This document shows positions 19,335-27,955 of a DNA stretch of 48,740 nucleotides, one piece after another. The DNA is from Pleurocapsaceae cyanobacterium CSU_1_1 (GTDB lineage Bacteria; Cyanobacteriota; Cyanobacteriia; Cyanobacteriales; Xenococcaceae). Where the stretch lies: the NCBI GenBank assembly GCA_012034765.1, contig JAAUOU010000018.1, positions 1 to 48,740 on the forward strand, written 5' to 3'. The notes beneath the pieces are model-generated. The model searched no databases and was not told the DNA's origin. It worked only from the letters and a program-made list of their open reading frames with translations. Numbering within the stretch: position 1 is the first letter of the stretch; the number at the start of each line of letters is the position of its first letter. Both the position numbers and the translations under genes were made by a program.

Positions 19335-20239
19335 TTGGTATGAGATCTCATAATCTCCAGAGCGCGATCGCCATATTTTTGCGGAATAAATGCCACAAAT
19401 CTTCCTTCATTCGCCACGTACAAAGGATCGAAGCCTAATATTTCACAAGCTCCCTGCACGTCTTCTCTCACAGGAATTAAGCTCTCATCAATTTCTATGC
19501 CAACTTTGGCAGCAACAGCAATTTCGTTTAAGACACTTGCCAAACCACCACGGGTCAAATCCCGCAGACAATGAATTTCAATATTTGCTGCGATTAACTC
19601 CAGAACCTCTTCGGCTAAAGCTGCCGAGTCACTTTCGATCGTAGTCTCAAACTCTAGCCCTTCTCGCACAGCCATAATAGCAATTCCGTGTCGAGCTAAA
19701 TCTCCATTGAGCAAGATTAGATCGCCTGGCTGAACCGACTGAGGTGCAATAATTTGACTATGTTCGATGATTCCAATCCCAGTCGTATTAATAAAAATAC
19801 CGTCGCCCTTACCGCGATCGACTACCTTAGTATCTCCCGTAACTATTTTTACCTTCGCTGTCTCTGCTGCCTGTTGAATTGATAATGCTACCTGCCACAG
19901 AGTTTCGATGGACAATCCTTCTTCAAGGATAAAGCCAACGCTAAGGTAAAGAGGACGCGCCCCTGCCATCGCTAAATCGTTAACCGTCCCATTAACTGCC
20001 AATGAGCCAATATCTCCACCTGGAAAGAACAATGGCTTAACTACGTATGAATCCGTCGTAAAAGCTATTTTGTTGCCCTTTAACCCCAGGGTAGCTGCGT
20101 CATGCCCAATAGCATCTGCCGTACCAAAAGCAGTCAAGAACATTTGAATTAACTGCTGCATCAATCTTCCCCCACCACCATGAGCCATTAATATGTGAGG
20201 ATACTGCTGTAGTGGAATGGGACAGGGGAGATTAATCAT
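19283..20239 (-). CDS. hypE: Hydrogenase maturation factor HypE, frameshifted
   Basis: 318 residues of an AIR-synthase-like protein: [14 protein letters not shown] near 18, [18 protein letters not shown] near 61, [15 protein letters not shown] near 82, [15 protein letters not shown] near 138 and [16 protein letters not shown] near 226. HypE dehydrates the carbamoylated Cys at its own C-terminus to make the CN ligand of NiFe hydrogenase. Here the frame leaves the family at HTNP and ends [12 protein letters not shown] without the PRIC tail. That tail is present in the next frame (19209-19334). As read, the product cannot work. hypD lies upstream on the same strand, with an antitoxin module between them. 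Confidence 0.9.
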   Translation of the reverse strand: MINLPCPIPLQQYPHILMAHGGGGRLMQQLIQMFLTAFGTADAIGHDAATLGLKGNKIAFTTDSYVVKPLFFPGGDIGSLAVNGTVNDLAMAGARPLYLSVGFILEEGLSIETLWQVALSIQQAAETAKVKIVTGDTKVVDRGKGDGIFINTTGIGIIEHSQIIAPQSVQPGDLILLNGDLARHGIAIMAVREGLEFETTIESDSAALAEEVLELIAANIEIHCLRDLTRGGLASVLNEIAVAAKVGIEIDESLIPVREDVQGACEILGFDPLYVANEGRFVAFIPQKYGDRALEIMRSHTNPRQQLLVRLLRIKTAW

Positions 20240-20364
20240 GGTTGGTTATTAATGGTTTAAGCATAACAAGTACTGAAAAACCACAAATTTAATCAGTGCA
20301 GGTATGTTGGGAATTGGGTAGTGCGATCGCACTTAGATAATTTCAAAAGTGTTAGAAGTAGGTT

Positions 20365-20513
20365 CTAGTCCTTTAGCAATGCTCGAAATCCTGCCTGCTG
20401 AAAATGGGTATCGGCAGTCAATGCATCAGTAATTCCCCGATCCTGCATCACGATGAATGATATACAGAAGATAAGGCGATCGCAAAGGAAGTATCTAAAA
20501 AGACCTCAGTCAT
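20365..20513 (-). pseudogene. PIN-domain (VapC-type) toxin with internal deletion
   Basis: The ATG at 20513 overlaps the end of the upstream antitoxin by eight bases (ATGACTGA) and encodes MTEVFLDTSFAIALSS, the first strand and first acidic residue of a PIN domain. A different frame then gives CISFIVMQDRGITDALTADT, followed by HFQQAGFRALLKD and a stop at 20365, the normal C-terminal end of such toxins. About 80-90 residues between them are missing, and the two halves are out of frame. The ribonuclease is surely dead. A one-base sequencing error cannot produce this. Confidence 0.8.
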
Positions 20514-20745
20514 TGTCAGAAAGAGTTTCCCCATACAAATATTGGTCAATTTTTTCTGACCAATCGGGCTTACCCTGTAATTTTAAAGACTGAGCAGTTT
20601 TAAGAAACGTTTTAGGTGGCTTTATTTCATTAGGTACAACACTTTCAACAATAACTCTTACCTTCGTACCTGGGGCTAGATTTAAAGGAACTTCTAGTTG
20701 AAGGGCTGTCCCATCAAATATGGCTTCGAGTTCTTGGAACATCAT
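20506..20745 (-). CDS. Antitoxin of VapBC-like module, orphaned
   Basis: 79 residues: EAIFDGTALQLEVPLNLAPG, TKVRVIVESV, then a C-terminal toxin-neutralising tail (FLKTAQSLKLQGKPDWSEKI). This is the DUF104/AbrB-like antitoxin type that precedes PIN toxins in cyanobacteria. It ends by overlapping the start of a deleted PIN gene (ATGACTGA), the usual coupling of these modules. With the toxin lost, it is an orphan; such antitoxins may still bind their own promoter. Confidence 0.75.
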   Translation of the reverse strand: MMFQELEAIFDGTALQLEVPLNLAPGTKVRVIVESVVPNEIKPPKTFLKTAQSLKLQGKPDWSEKIDQYLYGETLSDND

Positions 20746-20803
20746 TTTTTAAATGGTATCTACTGTGTTCAGTATAGCCTGACCTTGTAAAAGTGATTTG
20801 AGA

Positions 20804-20906
20804 TACAGCGGTTTTCAGACACATTGGGGACACCGAATTTTAATCATGGTGATTATTTATGCACTCAAAAGTCTATCTGTCCCCTATCTAAATGAAAACC
20901 GCTGTA
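20804..20906. mobile_element. MITE-like element with TA-flanked inverted repeats
   Basis: Exact 13-bp inverted repeats ACAGCGGTTTTCA (20805-20817) and TGAAAACCGCTGT (20893-20905). Each is extended after a gap by GGGGACA, so the terminal repeat spans about 27 bp. The whole is about 103 bp and bounded by TA on each side, the target preference of IS630/Tc1-mariner elements. It contains no gene. It sits at the very 3' end of hypD and supplies that gene's last codons and stop. Confidence 0.7.
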
Positions 20907-21542
20907 ATAAGCAGCACAAGCGCCCTCCGATGAAACCATCGGCGCACCCAAAGGATTTTCGGGAGTACATTTTTTGCCAAAAGCTGCGCATTGGGTCGGT
21001 TTTTTAATTCCCTGGAGAATCAGCCCACTAATACAATCAGATGATTCTTGAGTTTGATGATCTTTTAAATTAAAGCGTTTTTCAGCATCGAATTTACTAT
21101 AGCGATCGCGCAATTTTAAGCCACTTTCTTCAATCATCCCGATCCCACGCCATTGACGAGAGGTAGTTTCAAACACTTCTACCATCAGTTTTTGTGCCGT
21201 TTGATTTCCTGCGTAACTTACAGAACGAGAGTACTGGTTTTCTACTTCGACTATTCCTGCTTCTAGCTGCTTGATGCACATATAGATTCCTTGAAGAATA
21301 TCTACTGGTTCAAATCCAGTAATCACAATGGGAATGCCATACTGTAGGGCGATCTCCAGATAATCTTCGTATCCTGTTATGGTGCAAACATGACCAGCAG
21401 CCAAAAAACCCTGCACGCAATTTTCGGCGGAGGCTAAAATGGTTTCCATGGCTGGGGGAACGAGTACGTGAGCTACTAAGGCAGAAAAATTCTCGATTCC
21501 TAACTGACTAGCCTGATAAACCGCCATTGCCGTAGTCGGCAC
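20865..21542 (-). CDS. hypD: HypD, C-terminal part (after frameshift)
   Basis: 225 residues continuing HypD from [20 protein letters not shown] through [32 protein letters not shown] and the C-terminal cysteine region ([46 protein letters not shown]). These cysteines hold the [4Fe-4S] cluster. After AAYY the family normally ends within a few residues. Here [12 protein letters not shown] follows, encoded by the MITE-like element at 20804-20906. The upstream part is in another frame, see 21500-21973. Confidence 0.92.
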   Translation of the reverse strand: MPTTAMAVYQASQLGIENFSALVAHVLVPPAMETILASAENCVQGFLAAGHVCTITGYEDYLEIALQYGIPIVITGFEPVDILQGIYMCIKQLEAGIVEVENQYSRSVSYAGNQTAQKLMVEVFETTSRQWRGIGMIEESGLKLRDRYSKFDAEKRFNLKDHQTQESSDCISGLILQGIKKPTQCAAFGKKCTPENPLGAPMVSSEGACAAYYSGFHLDRGQIDF

Positions 21543-21973
21543 AGTAGTTTCAAACCCGACTGCAAAAAAACAACCTGTCTATCTGGATTTTGCCGAGCAA
21601 TTTTCACCGCATCCAAGGGAGAATAGACTATCCTCACATCCCCACCTTGAGCTTTAAGCGATCGCAAATCTTTTCTTTCGCTACCTGGTACTCGCAGCAT
21701 ATCGCCAAAAGAGCAAAATATCACCTCTGGAAGAGCGGCTAAGGCGATCGCTTTATCGATTAAATCTACCGATGTAACGCACACAGGACAACCAGGGCCA
21801 TGAATTAAAGTTATTTGAGCAGGAAGCAGTTTATCAATGCCATATTTGACAATCGAATGAGTCTGTCCACCGCAAATTTCCATGATTTTCCAGGGACGAC
21901 TAGTTATACGGGCAATCTCCGCTATATATTCTTGAGCTATTTTGGGACTACGATATTCATCAACAAATTTCAT
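21500..21973 (-). CDS. hypD: HypD, N-terminal part (before frameshift)
   Basis: The first about 145 residues are Hyp[31 protein letters not shown] with C34, [10 protein letters not shown] with C62 and C65, and [13 protein letters not shown]. HypD is the scaffold on which Fe(CN)2CO of NiFe hydrogenase is built, with HypC. The frame then goes astray at [13 protein letters not shown]. One more T in the T7 run (plus-strand A 21564-21570) would give [19 protein letters not shown] and join the C-terminal part. No hypC is present directly upstream. Confidence 0.92.
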   Translation of the reverse strand: MKFVDEYRSPKIAQEYIAEIARITSRPWKIMEICGGQTHSIVKYGIDKLLPAQITLIHGPGCPVCVTSVDLIDKAIALAALPEVIFCSFGDMLRVPGSERKDLRSLKAQGGDVRIVYSPLDAVKIARQNPDRQVVFLQSGLKLLCRLRQWRFIRLVS

Positions 21974-22013
21974 GAGATAAGTATGTGGGTCAAATTAATT
22001 AGAAGATGATTTG

Positions 22014-22053
22014 GTAGGGAAGTAGGGAAGTAGGGAAGTAGGGAAGTAGGGAA
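22014..22053. repeat. Tandem 8-bp repeat GTAGGGAA, five copies
   Basis: Five exact head-to-tail copies in the spacer between hypD and ftsH, differing by one base from the unit at 8275. Confidence 0.95.
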
Positions 22054-22080
22054 TAGCTAACAAATTGCCCTCAAATCAAA

Positions 22081-23712
22081 TCAGCAAAGCCTCCCGTTAC
22101 TGCCATGACTAGAAGCCAATAATTTATTGTGGCTGAGTTTTCCAGTTTGCAACCATTGTTCCATGTCTGCGGTTTTATGGGCTAGACCGAGTTGCGATCG
22201 CAGTTGTTCTCCTTCTAAGATTTCTCGCTCTAATAAAGTTTGAGCTAATTTTTTGAGTAGCTCACAGTTGTGACTCAATACATCTAAAGCAATTTGATGG
22301 GCGTTATCAATCACTGCTTTAACCTCGCGATCTATTGCTTCAGCAATGTGGGGACTTACCTGACGACGAGGATTAGTCATGCCTTCGAGAAACTGCTGTT
22401 GAGCTTTTTCAAAGGCAATGGGCCCAAGGCGATCGCTCATGCCATAGAGGGTGACATAGCGTTCGGCTAAATCTGTCGCTTTTTGAATATCATCACTAGC
22501 ACCAGTTGATACTTTGCCAAAAATTAATTCTTCGGCTGCCCTGCCACCCAATAAAGTAGCTATGCGACCCCGAATTTCGTCTTCAATCATCAGAAAACGG
22601 TCTTCTTCTGGCAATTGCAGCGTATAGCCCAATGCGCCCACACCACGAGGTACGATGGAAATCTTCTCAATCCGATCTGTACCAGGCATTAATGAGCCAA
22701 CGATAGCATGTCCGACTTCATGATGAGCGACGGTTTTCTTCTCAAGTTCATTGAGTACCCGCGATTTTTTTTCTAATCCAGTTAAGATTCTTTCAATGGC
22801 TTCATTAAAATCTGCCATGACCACGACAGTATGATTCTGACGGGCAGCTAAAAGTGCCGCTTCATTAATTAAGTTGGCGAGATCTGCCCCTGCAAAGCCT
22901 GGAGTGCGAGCAGCTAGTTTATCTAAATCCACATCCCTAGCTAGACTAACCTTTCTGGCGTGAACCTGTAAAATTGCCAGTCTTCCTGACTTATCTGGAC
23001 GATCCACCACAATTTGGCGATCAAAACGACCAGGGCGTAACAAAGCAGGATCGAGAACTTCGGGGCGATTGGTAGCAGCGAGTAAAATTACCCCCGTATT
23101 CGGTTCAAATCCATCCATTTCGGCTAGCAATTGATTAAGAGTCTGTTCTCTTTCGTCGTTTCCACCCATAAACCCACCTACCGCAGCGCGAGACTTACCT
23201 AAAGCATCTAGCTCATCGATAAAGACGATCGCAGGGGCTTGTTTTTTGGCACTATCAAATAAGTTTCGGACTCGTGATGCGCCCACCCCAACGAACATTT
23301 CGATAAACTCCGAACCAGAAATACTAAAGAAAGGTACTTTGGCTTCTCCTGCGATCGCTTTTGCCAAAAGAGTCTTACCCGTACCAGGAGGCCCCACCAG
23401 CAAAACACCTTTAGGTATTTTTGCTCCTAAAAGAGAGTATTTAGTTTGATGTTGTAAAAAATCGACAATTTCGTATAGTTCTGTTTTCGCTTCGTCAATT
23501 CCTGCTACATCGTCAAAAGTAACATCCATCGTTCCTTCTGAATAGATACGGGCATTGCTCTGACCGATGCCAAAGAGACTTTTGTTCGTTCCTCCTTGCC
23601 CATTGCGACTAAACAAAAAGCCAACTAGATTGAGGAGTAAAAAGAAGAAAAATGTGAACTTAAGAAATCCCCATACTCCACCATTACTAGTGGAAGCAGC
23701 GGAAAACTCCAC
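22081..23712 (-). CDS. ftsH: FtsH membrane protease, main part (after frameshift)
   Basis: 543 residues: second membrane helix ([20 protein letters not shown]), AAA domain with GPPGTGKT near 107 and [12 protein letters not shown] motif ([20 protein letters not shown]), then the M41 zinc protease with HHEVGHA near 328 and the C-terminal acidic ligand region. The HEVGH form is normal in cyanobacteria. FtsH hexamers degrade damaged membrane proteins such as D1. No start codon is needed here, since the frame continues that at 23796-24017 through a one-base slip. The first codon listed (GTG, 23712) is only the first available one. Confidence 0.93.
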   Translation of the reverse strand: MEFSAASTSNGGVWGFLKFTFFFFLLLNLVGFLFSRNGQGGTNKSLFGIGQSNARIYSEGTMDVTFDDVAGIDEAKTELYEIVDFLQHQTKYSLLGAKIPKGVLLVGPPGTGKTLLAKAIAGEAKVPFFSISGSEFIEMFVGVGASRVRNLFDSAKKQAPAIVFIDELDALGKSRAAVGGFMGGNDEREQTLNQLLAEMDGFEPNTGVILLAATNRPEVLDPALLRPGRFDRQIVVDRPDKSGRLAILQVHARKVSLARDVDLDKLAARTPGFAGADLANLINEAALLAARQNHTVVVMADFNEAIERILTGLEKKSRVLNELEKKTVAHHEVGHAIVGSLMPGTDRIEKISIVPRGVGALGYTLQLPEEDRFLMIEDEIRGRIATLLGGRAAEELIFGKVSTGASDDIQKATDLAERYVTLYGMSDRLGPIAFEKAQQQFLEGMTNPRRQVSPHIAEAIDREVKAVIDNAHQIALDVLSHNCELLKKLAQTLLEREILEGEQLRSQLGLAHKTADMEQWLQTGKLSHNKLLASSHGSNGRLC

Positions 23713-23795
23713 CTGGTGTTGATGTAGTAGCTTGGGTAACTCTGTATCCTGCTCTACTATATTCGTAATAAATGTTTGTTCCGATTCACTATTTA

Positions 23796-24017
23796 CTAAT
23801 TTCGGTTTAGTACGTACTCAATATAAGTAGAGCCAATAGTTACCCTTTCGACGCGATCGCTCTCCACCTGATTGATAAATTCACTATAGGGTTGAGACTT
23901 GTTGGGCGTTGTTGGCAAAAATAAGCTAAACAAAATTAAGCAAATTGCCGTCACAATCATGCTCCAGCCCATTTGACGCGATTCGGGTGTTTTAGTTGGC
24001 TTTTGCTGATTGGACAT
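23796..24017 (-). CDS. ftsH: FtsH, N-terminal part (before frameshift)
   Basis: 73 residues: first membrane anchor ([20 protein letters not shown]), then the periplasmic FtsH_ext domain start ([20 protein letters not shown]). The frame ends at VLNRN. In the neighbouring frame the sequence continues [20 protein letters not shown] and on to QHQVEFSAA of the main part. One extra A in the AAA run (plus TTT at 23806-23808) joins them into one gene 22081-24017 of normal FtsH length, about 645 residues. As FtsH proteins are often essential in cyanobacteria, an error in the sequence is a serious alternative. Confidence 0.88.
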   Translation of the reverse strand: MSNQQKPTKTPESRQMGWSMIVTAICLILFSLFLPTTPNKSQPYSEFINQVESDRVERVTIGSTYIEYVLNRN

Positions 24018-24208
24018 TTTCCTCTACTCCTATCAATACAATTTCACTTCCTCTACTTTTGTCATGAAGATAAATCGAAAGCTTGAGGAAGTTGTGAAGG
24101 CTATTTTAAGTAGTTAGGCGCATTCGCTATCGATTTCCCAAAACATACGCAAACTTCTAGGAATGACTATAACTACCTACCTACTCTCTCCTGATTTAGA
24201 ACTCCTGA

Positions 24209-24712
24209 TTACATTTCTTCCACCACATCCCAGGCAGATTCGCATTCTTGATCTATCTCCATTTGGGCATCCGCAGCGATCCGATTGTGTAGTAACGTTG
24301 TTCTAATTTTTGACGAAAGGGTATCCCCAACAGGTTGTGCTGAAATTTTTGGCTTCATGAGTAAATCGGTGACGGAAATTATTCCTAGAAGACGTTCTTG
24401 AATTACTGGCGCACGACAGATACCTGTTTCGGCAAATAACCGCGCTACATTTTTCAACTCTAAATCGGGGTTAACCACAATACAGGGTTTAGTCATGATC
24501 TGATAGACCATAACCGATTCTGGGTCTACATCTTTGGCCACTACTTTATAGATAATGTCAGTTTCGGTGACAATTCCATAAGCATTATCTTCCCCAGGTT
24601 GAACAATCAAACAACGCACTTTTTTGTCCTGCATTAAGGCGATCGCATCAGCCACAGTCGCTAAACTATCAATTGTGAATACATTGGTGGTCATGATATC
24701 TGCTGCTCTCAT
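24209..24712 (-). CDS. Two-CBS-domain protein
   Basis: 167 residues with a pair of CBS motifs: MRAADIMTTNVFTIDSLATV to IVTETDIIYKV, and MTKPCIVVNPDLELKNVARL to LLGIISVTDLLMK, followed by a conserved acidic tail ending WDVVEEM. CBS pairs bind adenine nucleotides and sense energy state; no effector domain is attached. A degenerate copy of its second CBS motif lies at 27274-27366, and related CBS pieces occur at 36515 and 37622. Confidence 0.9.
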   Translation of the reverse strand: MRAADIMTTNVFTIDSLATVADAIALMQDKKVRCLIVQPGEDNAYGIVTETDIIYKVVAKDVDPESVMVYQIMTKPCIVVNPDLELKNVARLFAETGICRAPVIQERLLGIISVTDLLMKPKISAQPVGDTLSSKIRTTLLHNRIAADAQMEIDQECESAWDVVEEM

Positions 24713-25006
24713 TATCTTTCTCCACTAAGTTTGAGCCTCGGTCAATCATCAGGGAATATTGGTTTCGAGTTGGCAATTCCCTTTATTTGGTTTATAGATC
24801 TTTAATTTGAGAAAGTTGTGAGGAGGATATGCTTTGGAGTTTGCCCTACCCTAAAGGATTCAATCTTTGTACTTGACCTAATTAGATATCCTCTTAAGAC
24901 CCTCACAGATTCTTCAAGTTTTAAATTTATGATCTAAGATGTATGATTTATTTGATTTTAATTAGATTGATTAGATCTAAAATTTAGATTCAAAGTGAGG
25001 AAAACT

Positions 25007-25267
25007 ATGCAATTAATGAGTGCAGCACCACCTATCCCTCAAGCAACTTCAGCTATACTTTGTCATTATGATAATTCCACCCCCACCAAGCAGCTTGTTA
25101 GACTGGTAAATAGCGATCGCTCTAGTTGGGAAAAAACTCTCTTTCCAGAACAAAAAATCTCATTCCCAGAAATCCCTGAAGGTCGATTAGAAATTTATCT
25201 TGAACGGAAAGGAAAACGAGTGCTGGAAAAAGTCGTTTATTGCTATGCTTTAAAAGCTAGTAACTAA
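25007..25267 (+). CDS. DUF1830 protein
   Basis: 86 residues from ATG 25007, with GAGG about seven bases before it; an in-frame GTG at 24995 overlaps this ribosome-binding site and is less likely. The body (AILCHYDNSTPTKQLVRLVN, then LFPEQKISFPEIPEGRLEIY) matches DUF1830, a small cyanobacterial domain of unknown function. No signal or membrane segment. Confidence 0.8.
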   Translation: MQLMSAAPPIPQATSAILCHYDNSTPTKQLVRLVNSDRSSWEKTLFPEQKISFPEIPEGRLEIYLERKGKRVLEKVVYCYALKASN

Positions 25268-25719
25268 TGCCTATGGCTAATAATAAAGAACGTCATAATT
25301 TCTTCACAAGAAGTTGATAGCCTATAGAAGTATCTAGAGTATAAGGAGTTAGGCTATAGATACGAATCTTGAAGAAACTACCAAAACTTTAGAGTAAGAC
25401 GCATCGATAATTGTCGCTACTGATACAAGGACATACGACCAATAAATCCAACGATAAATCCAACGATAAATCCAACATGGTTATTTAGATAGCAGGCGAA
25501 GTCTAAAAGGCTTGTTTTTCATGGTTCGGCGATCGCTAAATGGAAATTAGAATTTTCGTCTTAATCTTAATCGCTAAAATAATTACTTTCTAAGCTTTCT
25601 CCCTTTAGGTTGCATATTCTATACGTATCCCCGTCTTTCCTTTGAAATGTTTTCTAGAGCATTTTACATTCACCTCATTACATTCACCTGGGCGCAATGC
25701 CGATAAAGGAGAAGAAAAC
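25268..25719. other. Spacer with a 12-bp tandem repeat
   Basis: About 450 bases without a gene. It holds three tandem copies of ATAAATCCAACG at 25442-25477 (last base of the third differs). The ribosome-binding site AAGGAG of the next gene lies at its end. Confidence 0.6.
25442..25477. repeat. Tandem 12-bp repeat ATAAATCCAACG, three copies
   Basis: Three head-to-tail copies, the first two exact and the third ending in A instead of G, in the spacer before the repeat-protein gene. Confidence 0.9.
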
Positions 25720-26409
25720 ATGAAAACCTCCACTCAAATCGTTACAACTAATACTGATGACAACGCAGATGGTATCATCGATTCTCGTTATTCATACACA
25801 AGCACCTATGATCAACGGGGTAATGAACTAACTGGCGTTTCTGAATCTGATACCAATGCAGATGGTATCATCGATTTTCGTTATTCATCCTCAAATACTT
25901 ACGATCAACGGGGTAATCAATTAACTAACGTTTTTGAATCTGATGACAACGCCGATGGCTTAATCAGTTATCGTTCTTCAAGCACGTACACCTATGATGA
26001 ACGGGGTAATCAGCTAACTGGTGTTTTTGAAACTGACAGCGATGGAGATAGTCTTCTTGATACTCGTTCTTCCTTCACGAACACCTATGACCAGAGAGGT
26101 AAGCAACTAACTAGCGTTTCTGAATTTGATAACAATGCAGATGGTATTGTCGATTCTAGCTATTCAACCACGTACACCTACGACCAAAGAGGTAATCAAC
26201 TAACTTATGCTTCTGAGTTTGATGACAACGCCGATGGTAACATCGATTCTCGTTTTTCAACCACAAGCACCTACGATCGACGGGGTAATGAACTAACTAG
26301 CGTTTTTGAACATGATGACGATGGAGATGGTATCGTCGATTCTCGTTCTTCAACCACAAACACCTATGATCGACGAGGAAATCTACTGACTGGCATTTCT
26401 GAATTCTGA
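25720..26409 (+). CDS. 31-residue tandem-repeat protein with EF-like loops, first part
   Basis: From ATG 25720 (AAGGAG just upstream) the protein is made of exact-length 31-residue repeats (93 bp), for example FESDDNADGLISYRSSSTY followed by TYDERGNQLTGV. Each repeat has a DxNxDGxxD segment like a calcium-binding EF-hand/thrombospondin-3 loop and a TYDxRGNxLT segment like the YD repeats of Rhs proteins. There is no signal peptide. Seven repeats lie here before a stop after GISEF. An extra T at 26404-26405 explains that stop; the repeats go on in the next frame to 27157. Function unknown; a surface or secreted calcium-dependent protein is a guess. Confidence 0.75.
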   Translation: MKTSTQIVTTNTDDNADGIIDSRYSYTSTYDQRGNELTGVSESDTNADGIIDFRYSSSNTYDQRGNQLTNVFESDDNADGLISYRSSSTYTYDERGNQLTGVFETDSDGDSLLDTRSSFTNTYDQRGKQLTSVSEFDNNADGIVDSSYSTTYTYDQRGNQLTYASEFDDNADGNIDSRFSTTSTYDRRGNELTSVFEHDDDGDGIVDSRSSTTNTYDRRGNLLTGISEF

Positions 26410-27157
26410 TAACAACGCCGATGATACTATCGATTCTCGTTCTTCAACCACGAACACCTACGATCAGGGAGGAAATCTACTAACTAATGTTAGCGTTTCT
26501 GAACCTTATTTCGATAGAGGTGGCGGCTTCTATGCTCGTTATTCATCCACCAACACCTACGATCAAAGTGGCAATCTACTAACTGGTGTTTCTGAATATG
26601 ATAAAGATGGAGATGGCAAGATCGATTCTCGTTATTCCAACATGAACACCTATGATCTAAGGGGTAATCGACTAACTGGCGTTTCTGAAGTTGATGACAA
26701 TGGAGATGGTACCGTTGACTCTCGTTATTCAAACACGAACACCTACGATCAACAAGGGAATCAACTAACTGGCGTTTCGGAATATGATACCAACGGCGAT
26801 GGTATCATCGATTATCGTTCTTCAACTACTTACACTTACGATCGACGGGACAATATACTGAGTATCTTTTCCGAATCTGATAATGATGGAAATGGCACTA
26901 TCGATTTTCGTAGTTCTGAAACGTACACCTACGATCAAAAGGGGAATCAGTTAAGTAGCCTGTCTGAATCTGATAACAATGCAGATGGCATCATCGATTA
27001 TCGTCAGGAAACAGTCTTTGAATATTTAGGGGAGGGTCAATACGCAATGGGCGTTTCCACTGGAGACGTTGAAGTTTTTGCCGAAGATTCGTTTGATTCA
27101 CAAGTCAATCAATTGAGTGAGCAATTTGATCTACCTTTCACCGTTTCTGAGTTTTGA
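26405..27157 (+). CDS. 31-residue tandem-repeat protein, second part (after frameshift)
   Basis: Continuation in the next frame from SDNNADDTIDSRSSTTNTYD to the end FDLPFTVSEF. It holds about six more repeats plus a degenerate last one (IIDYRQETVFEYLGEG) and a non-repeat C-terminal tail of about 35 residues (GDVEVFAEDSFDSQVNQLSE). The frame is open throughout, so its own start (an internal ATG at 26642) need not be used. One repeat (VSEPYFDRGGGFYARYSSTN) has lost its DxNxDG loop. Whole gene: 25720-27157, about 479 residues when the extra T is removed. Confidence 0.72.
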   Translation, partial: SDNNADDTIDSRSSTTNTYDQGGNLLTNVSVSEPYFDRGGGFYARYSSTNTYDQSGNLLTGVSEYDKDGDGKIDSRYSNMNTYDLRGNRLTGVSEVDDNGDGTVDSRYSNTNTYDQQGNQLTGVSEYDTNGDGIIDYRSSTTYTYDRRDNILSIFSESDNDGNGTIDFRSSETYTYDQKGNQLSSLSESDNNADGIIDYRQETVFEYLGEGQYAMGVSTGDVEVFAEDSFDSQVNQLSEQFDLPFTVSEF

Positions 27158-27214
27158 GTTGGTGAAGTTCGGTGATTTTACTATTCCCTATAGTTGCATT
27201 CTTAAATAGTTAAG

Positions 27215-27245
27215 AAGCGATCGCCTAAAATCGAGGCGATCGCTT
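27215..27245. terminator. HIP1-containing hairpin, possible bidirectional terminator
   Basis: Perfect 12-bp inverted repeat AAGCGATCGCCT / AGGCGATCGCTT around a 7-base loop, each arm carrying the HIP1 octamer. It lies 58 bases after the tandem-repeat gene. No long T tract follows, so termination is only likely. Confidence 0.5.
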
Positions 27246-27273
27246 TAATTTGCTCTGTATTACCTAAATTCAA

Positions 27274-27366
27274 CACGGAAATTATTCCTAGAAGACGTTT
27301 TAAATTACTGGCGCACGACAGATGCCTATTTTGGTAAATAACCGCCCGACATTTTTCACTTCTATC
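27274..27366 (-). pseudogene. Degenerate duplicate of a CBS motif
   Basis: About 93 bases closely resembling 24371-24465, the second CBS motif of the two-CBS gene (shared block GGAAATTATTCCTAGAAGAC, then TTACTGGCGCACGACAGAT), with several substitutions and one base lost. It is too short to encode a domain and lacks flanking homology. Confidence 0.75.
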
Positions 27367-27368
27367 TA

Positions 27369-27830
27369 TTAATTGATAATGACAATTTCCCCGACCATTC
27401 CTGCTGCTGCATGACCTGGAATCGAACAGTGTAATTCGTAAGCACCAGGCTTCATTGGAGTCAGAACCCAGTCTGCTACTGCCTCTGGCTTTAATTCTAA
27501 TTCGTGAATTGCTCCTTTGACTTCCACTTGACCTACTTGAACCTTTTTCGTCCAACTAGCATCGGCAAAATCTTTCGACGTAAAATAGTGTTTGACAGGG
27601 CTAGGATTGTCCAATAGCAAACTGTATGATTTTCCAGTTTCTAGCTGAATCCTGCTGGGGAAAAATTTTAATTCCCCGCCACTATTTCCTAAGCTAACTT
27701 TAATTTCGTTGACTGTTGAGTCTGCTAGAGTGCTTGGCATCCAAAACAAACTAATACCAAAAATCATTACGATTAATAAAATTAGCTTCTGCCAAATAAA
27801 TTCAATAGTTGAGGAATAAATTAATTTCAT
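27369..27830 (-). CDS. Exported cupredoxin (plastocyanin/azurin-like)
   Basis: 153 residues. A signal or anchor segment (FIWQKLILLIVMIFGISLFW, likely cut near TLADS) is followed by a cupredoxin fold. Type-1 copper ligands are visible: H81 (VKHYF), C135, H140 and M145 (ELHCSIPGHAAAGM). Blue copper proteins of this kind carry single electrons or bind copper in the periplasm or thylakoid lumen. It is longer in its loops than plastocyanin and lacks its usual signature, so a generic cupredoxin is the safe name. Confidence 0.85.
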   Translation of the reverse strand: MKLIYSSTIEFIWQKLILLIVMIFGISLFWMPSTLADSTVNEIKVSLGNSGGELKFFPSRIQLETGKSYSLLLDNPSPVKHYFTSKDFADASWTKKVQVGQVEVKGAIHELELKPEAVADWVLTPMKPGAYELHCSIPGHAAAGMVGEIVIIN

Positions 27831-27955
27831 AGCCTACTCCATCAGGAAAAGCTTTATCAGCCTATTTAGATAAAATATCACTTTTATTTTACGCAATAGG
27901 TAAATGAAACATATTTTTACTTGTCACTATAATTTTAATAACTAACGCCTAAAAA

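Noticed and set aside
22720-22735. HEVGH instead of HEAGH in FtsH as a possible defect
   Set aside because: Cyanobacterial FtsH proteins normally carry HEVGH; the zinc ligands are intact.
24800-24850. Yfr1-like small RNA motif (CTCCTCACA on the minus strand)
   Set aside because: The 9-base match has no second stem and no T-rich terminator, so it is probably chance.
26490-26732. Minus-strand His/Arg-rich ORF inside the tandem-repeat gene
   Set aside because: It mirrors the 93-bp DNA repeat and has no independent support.
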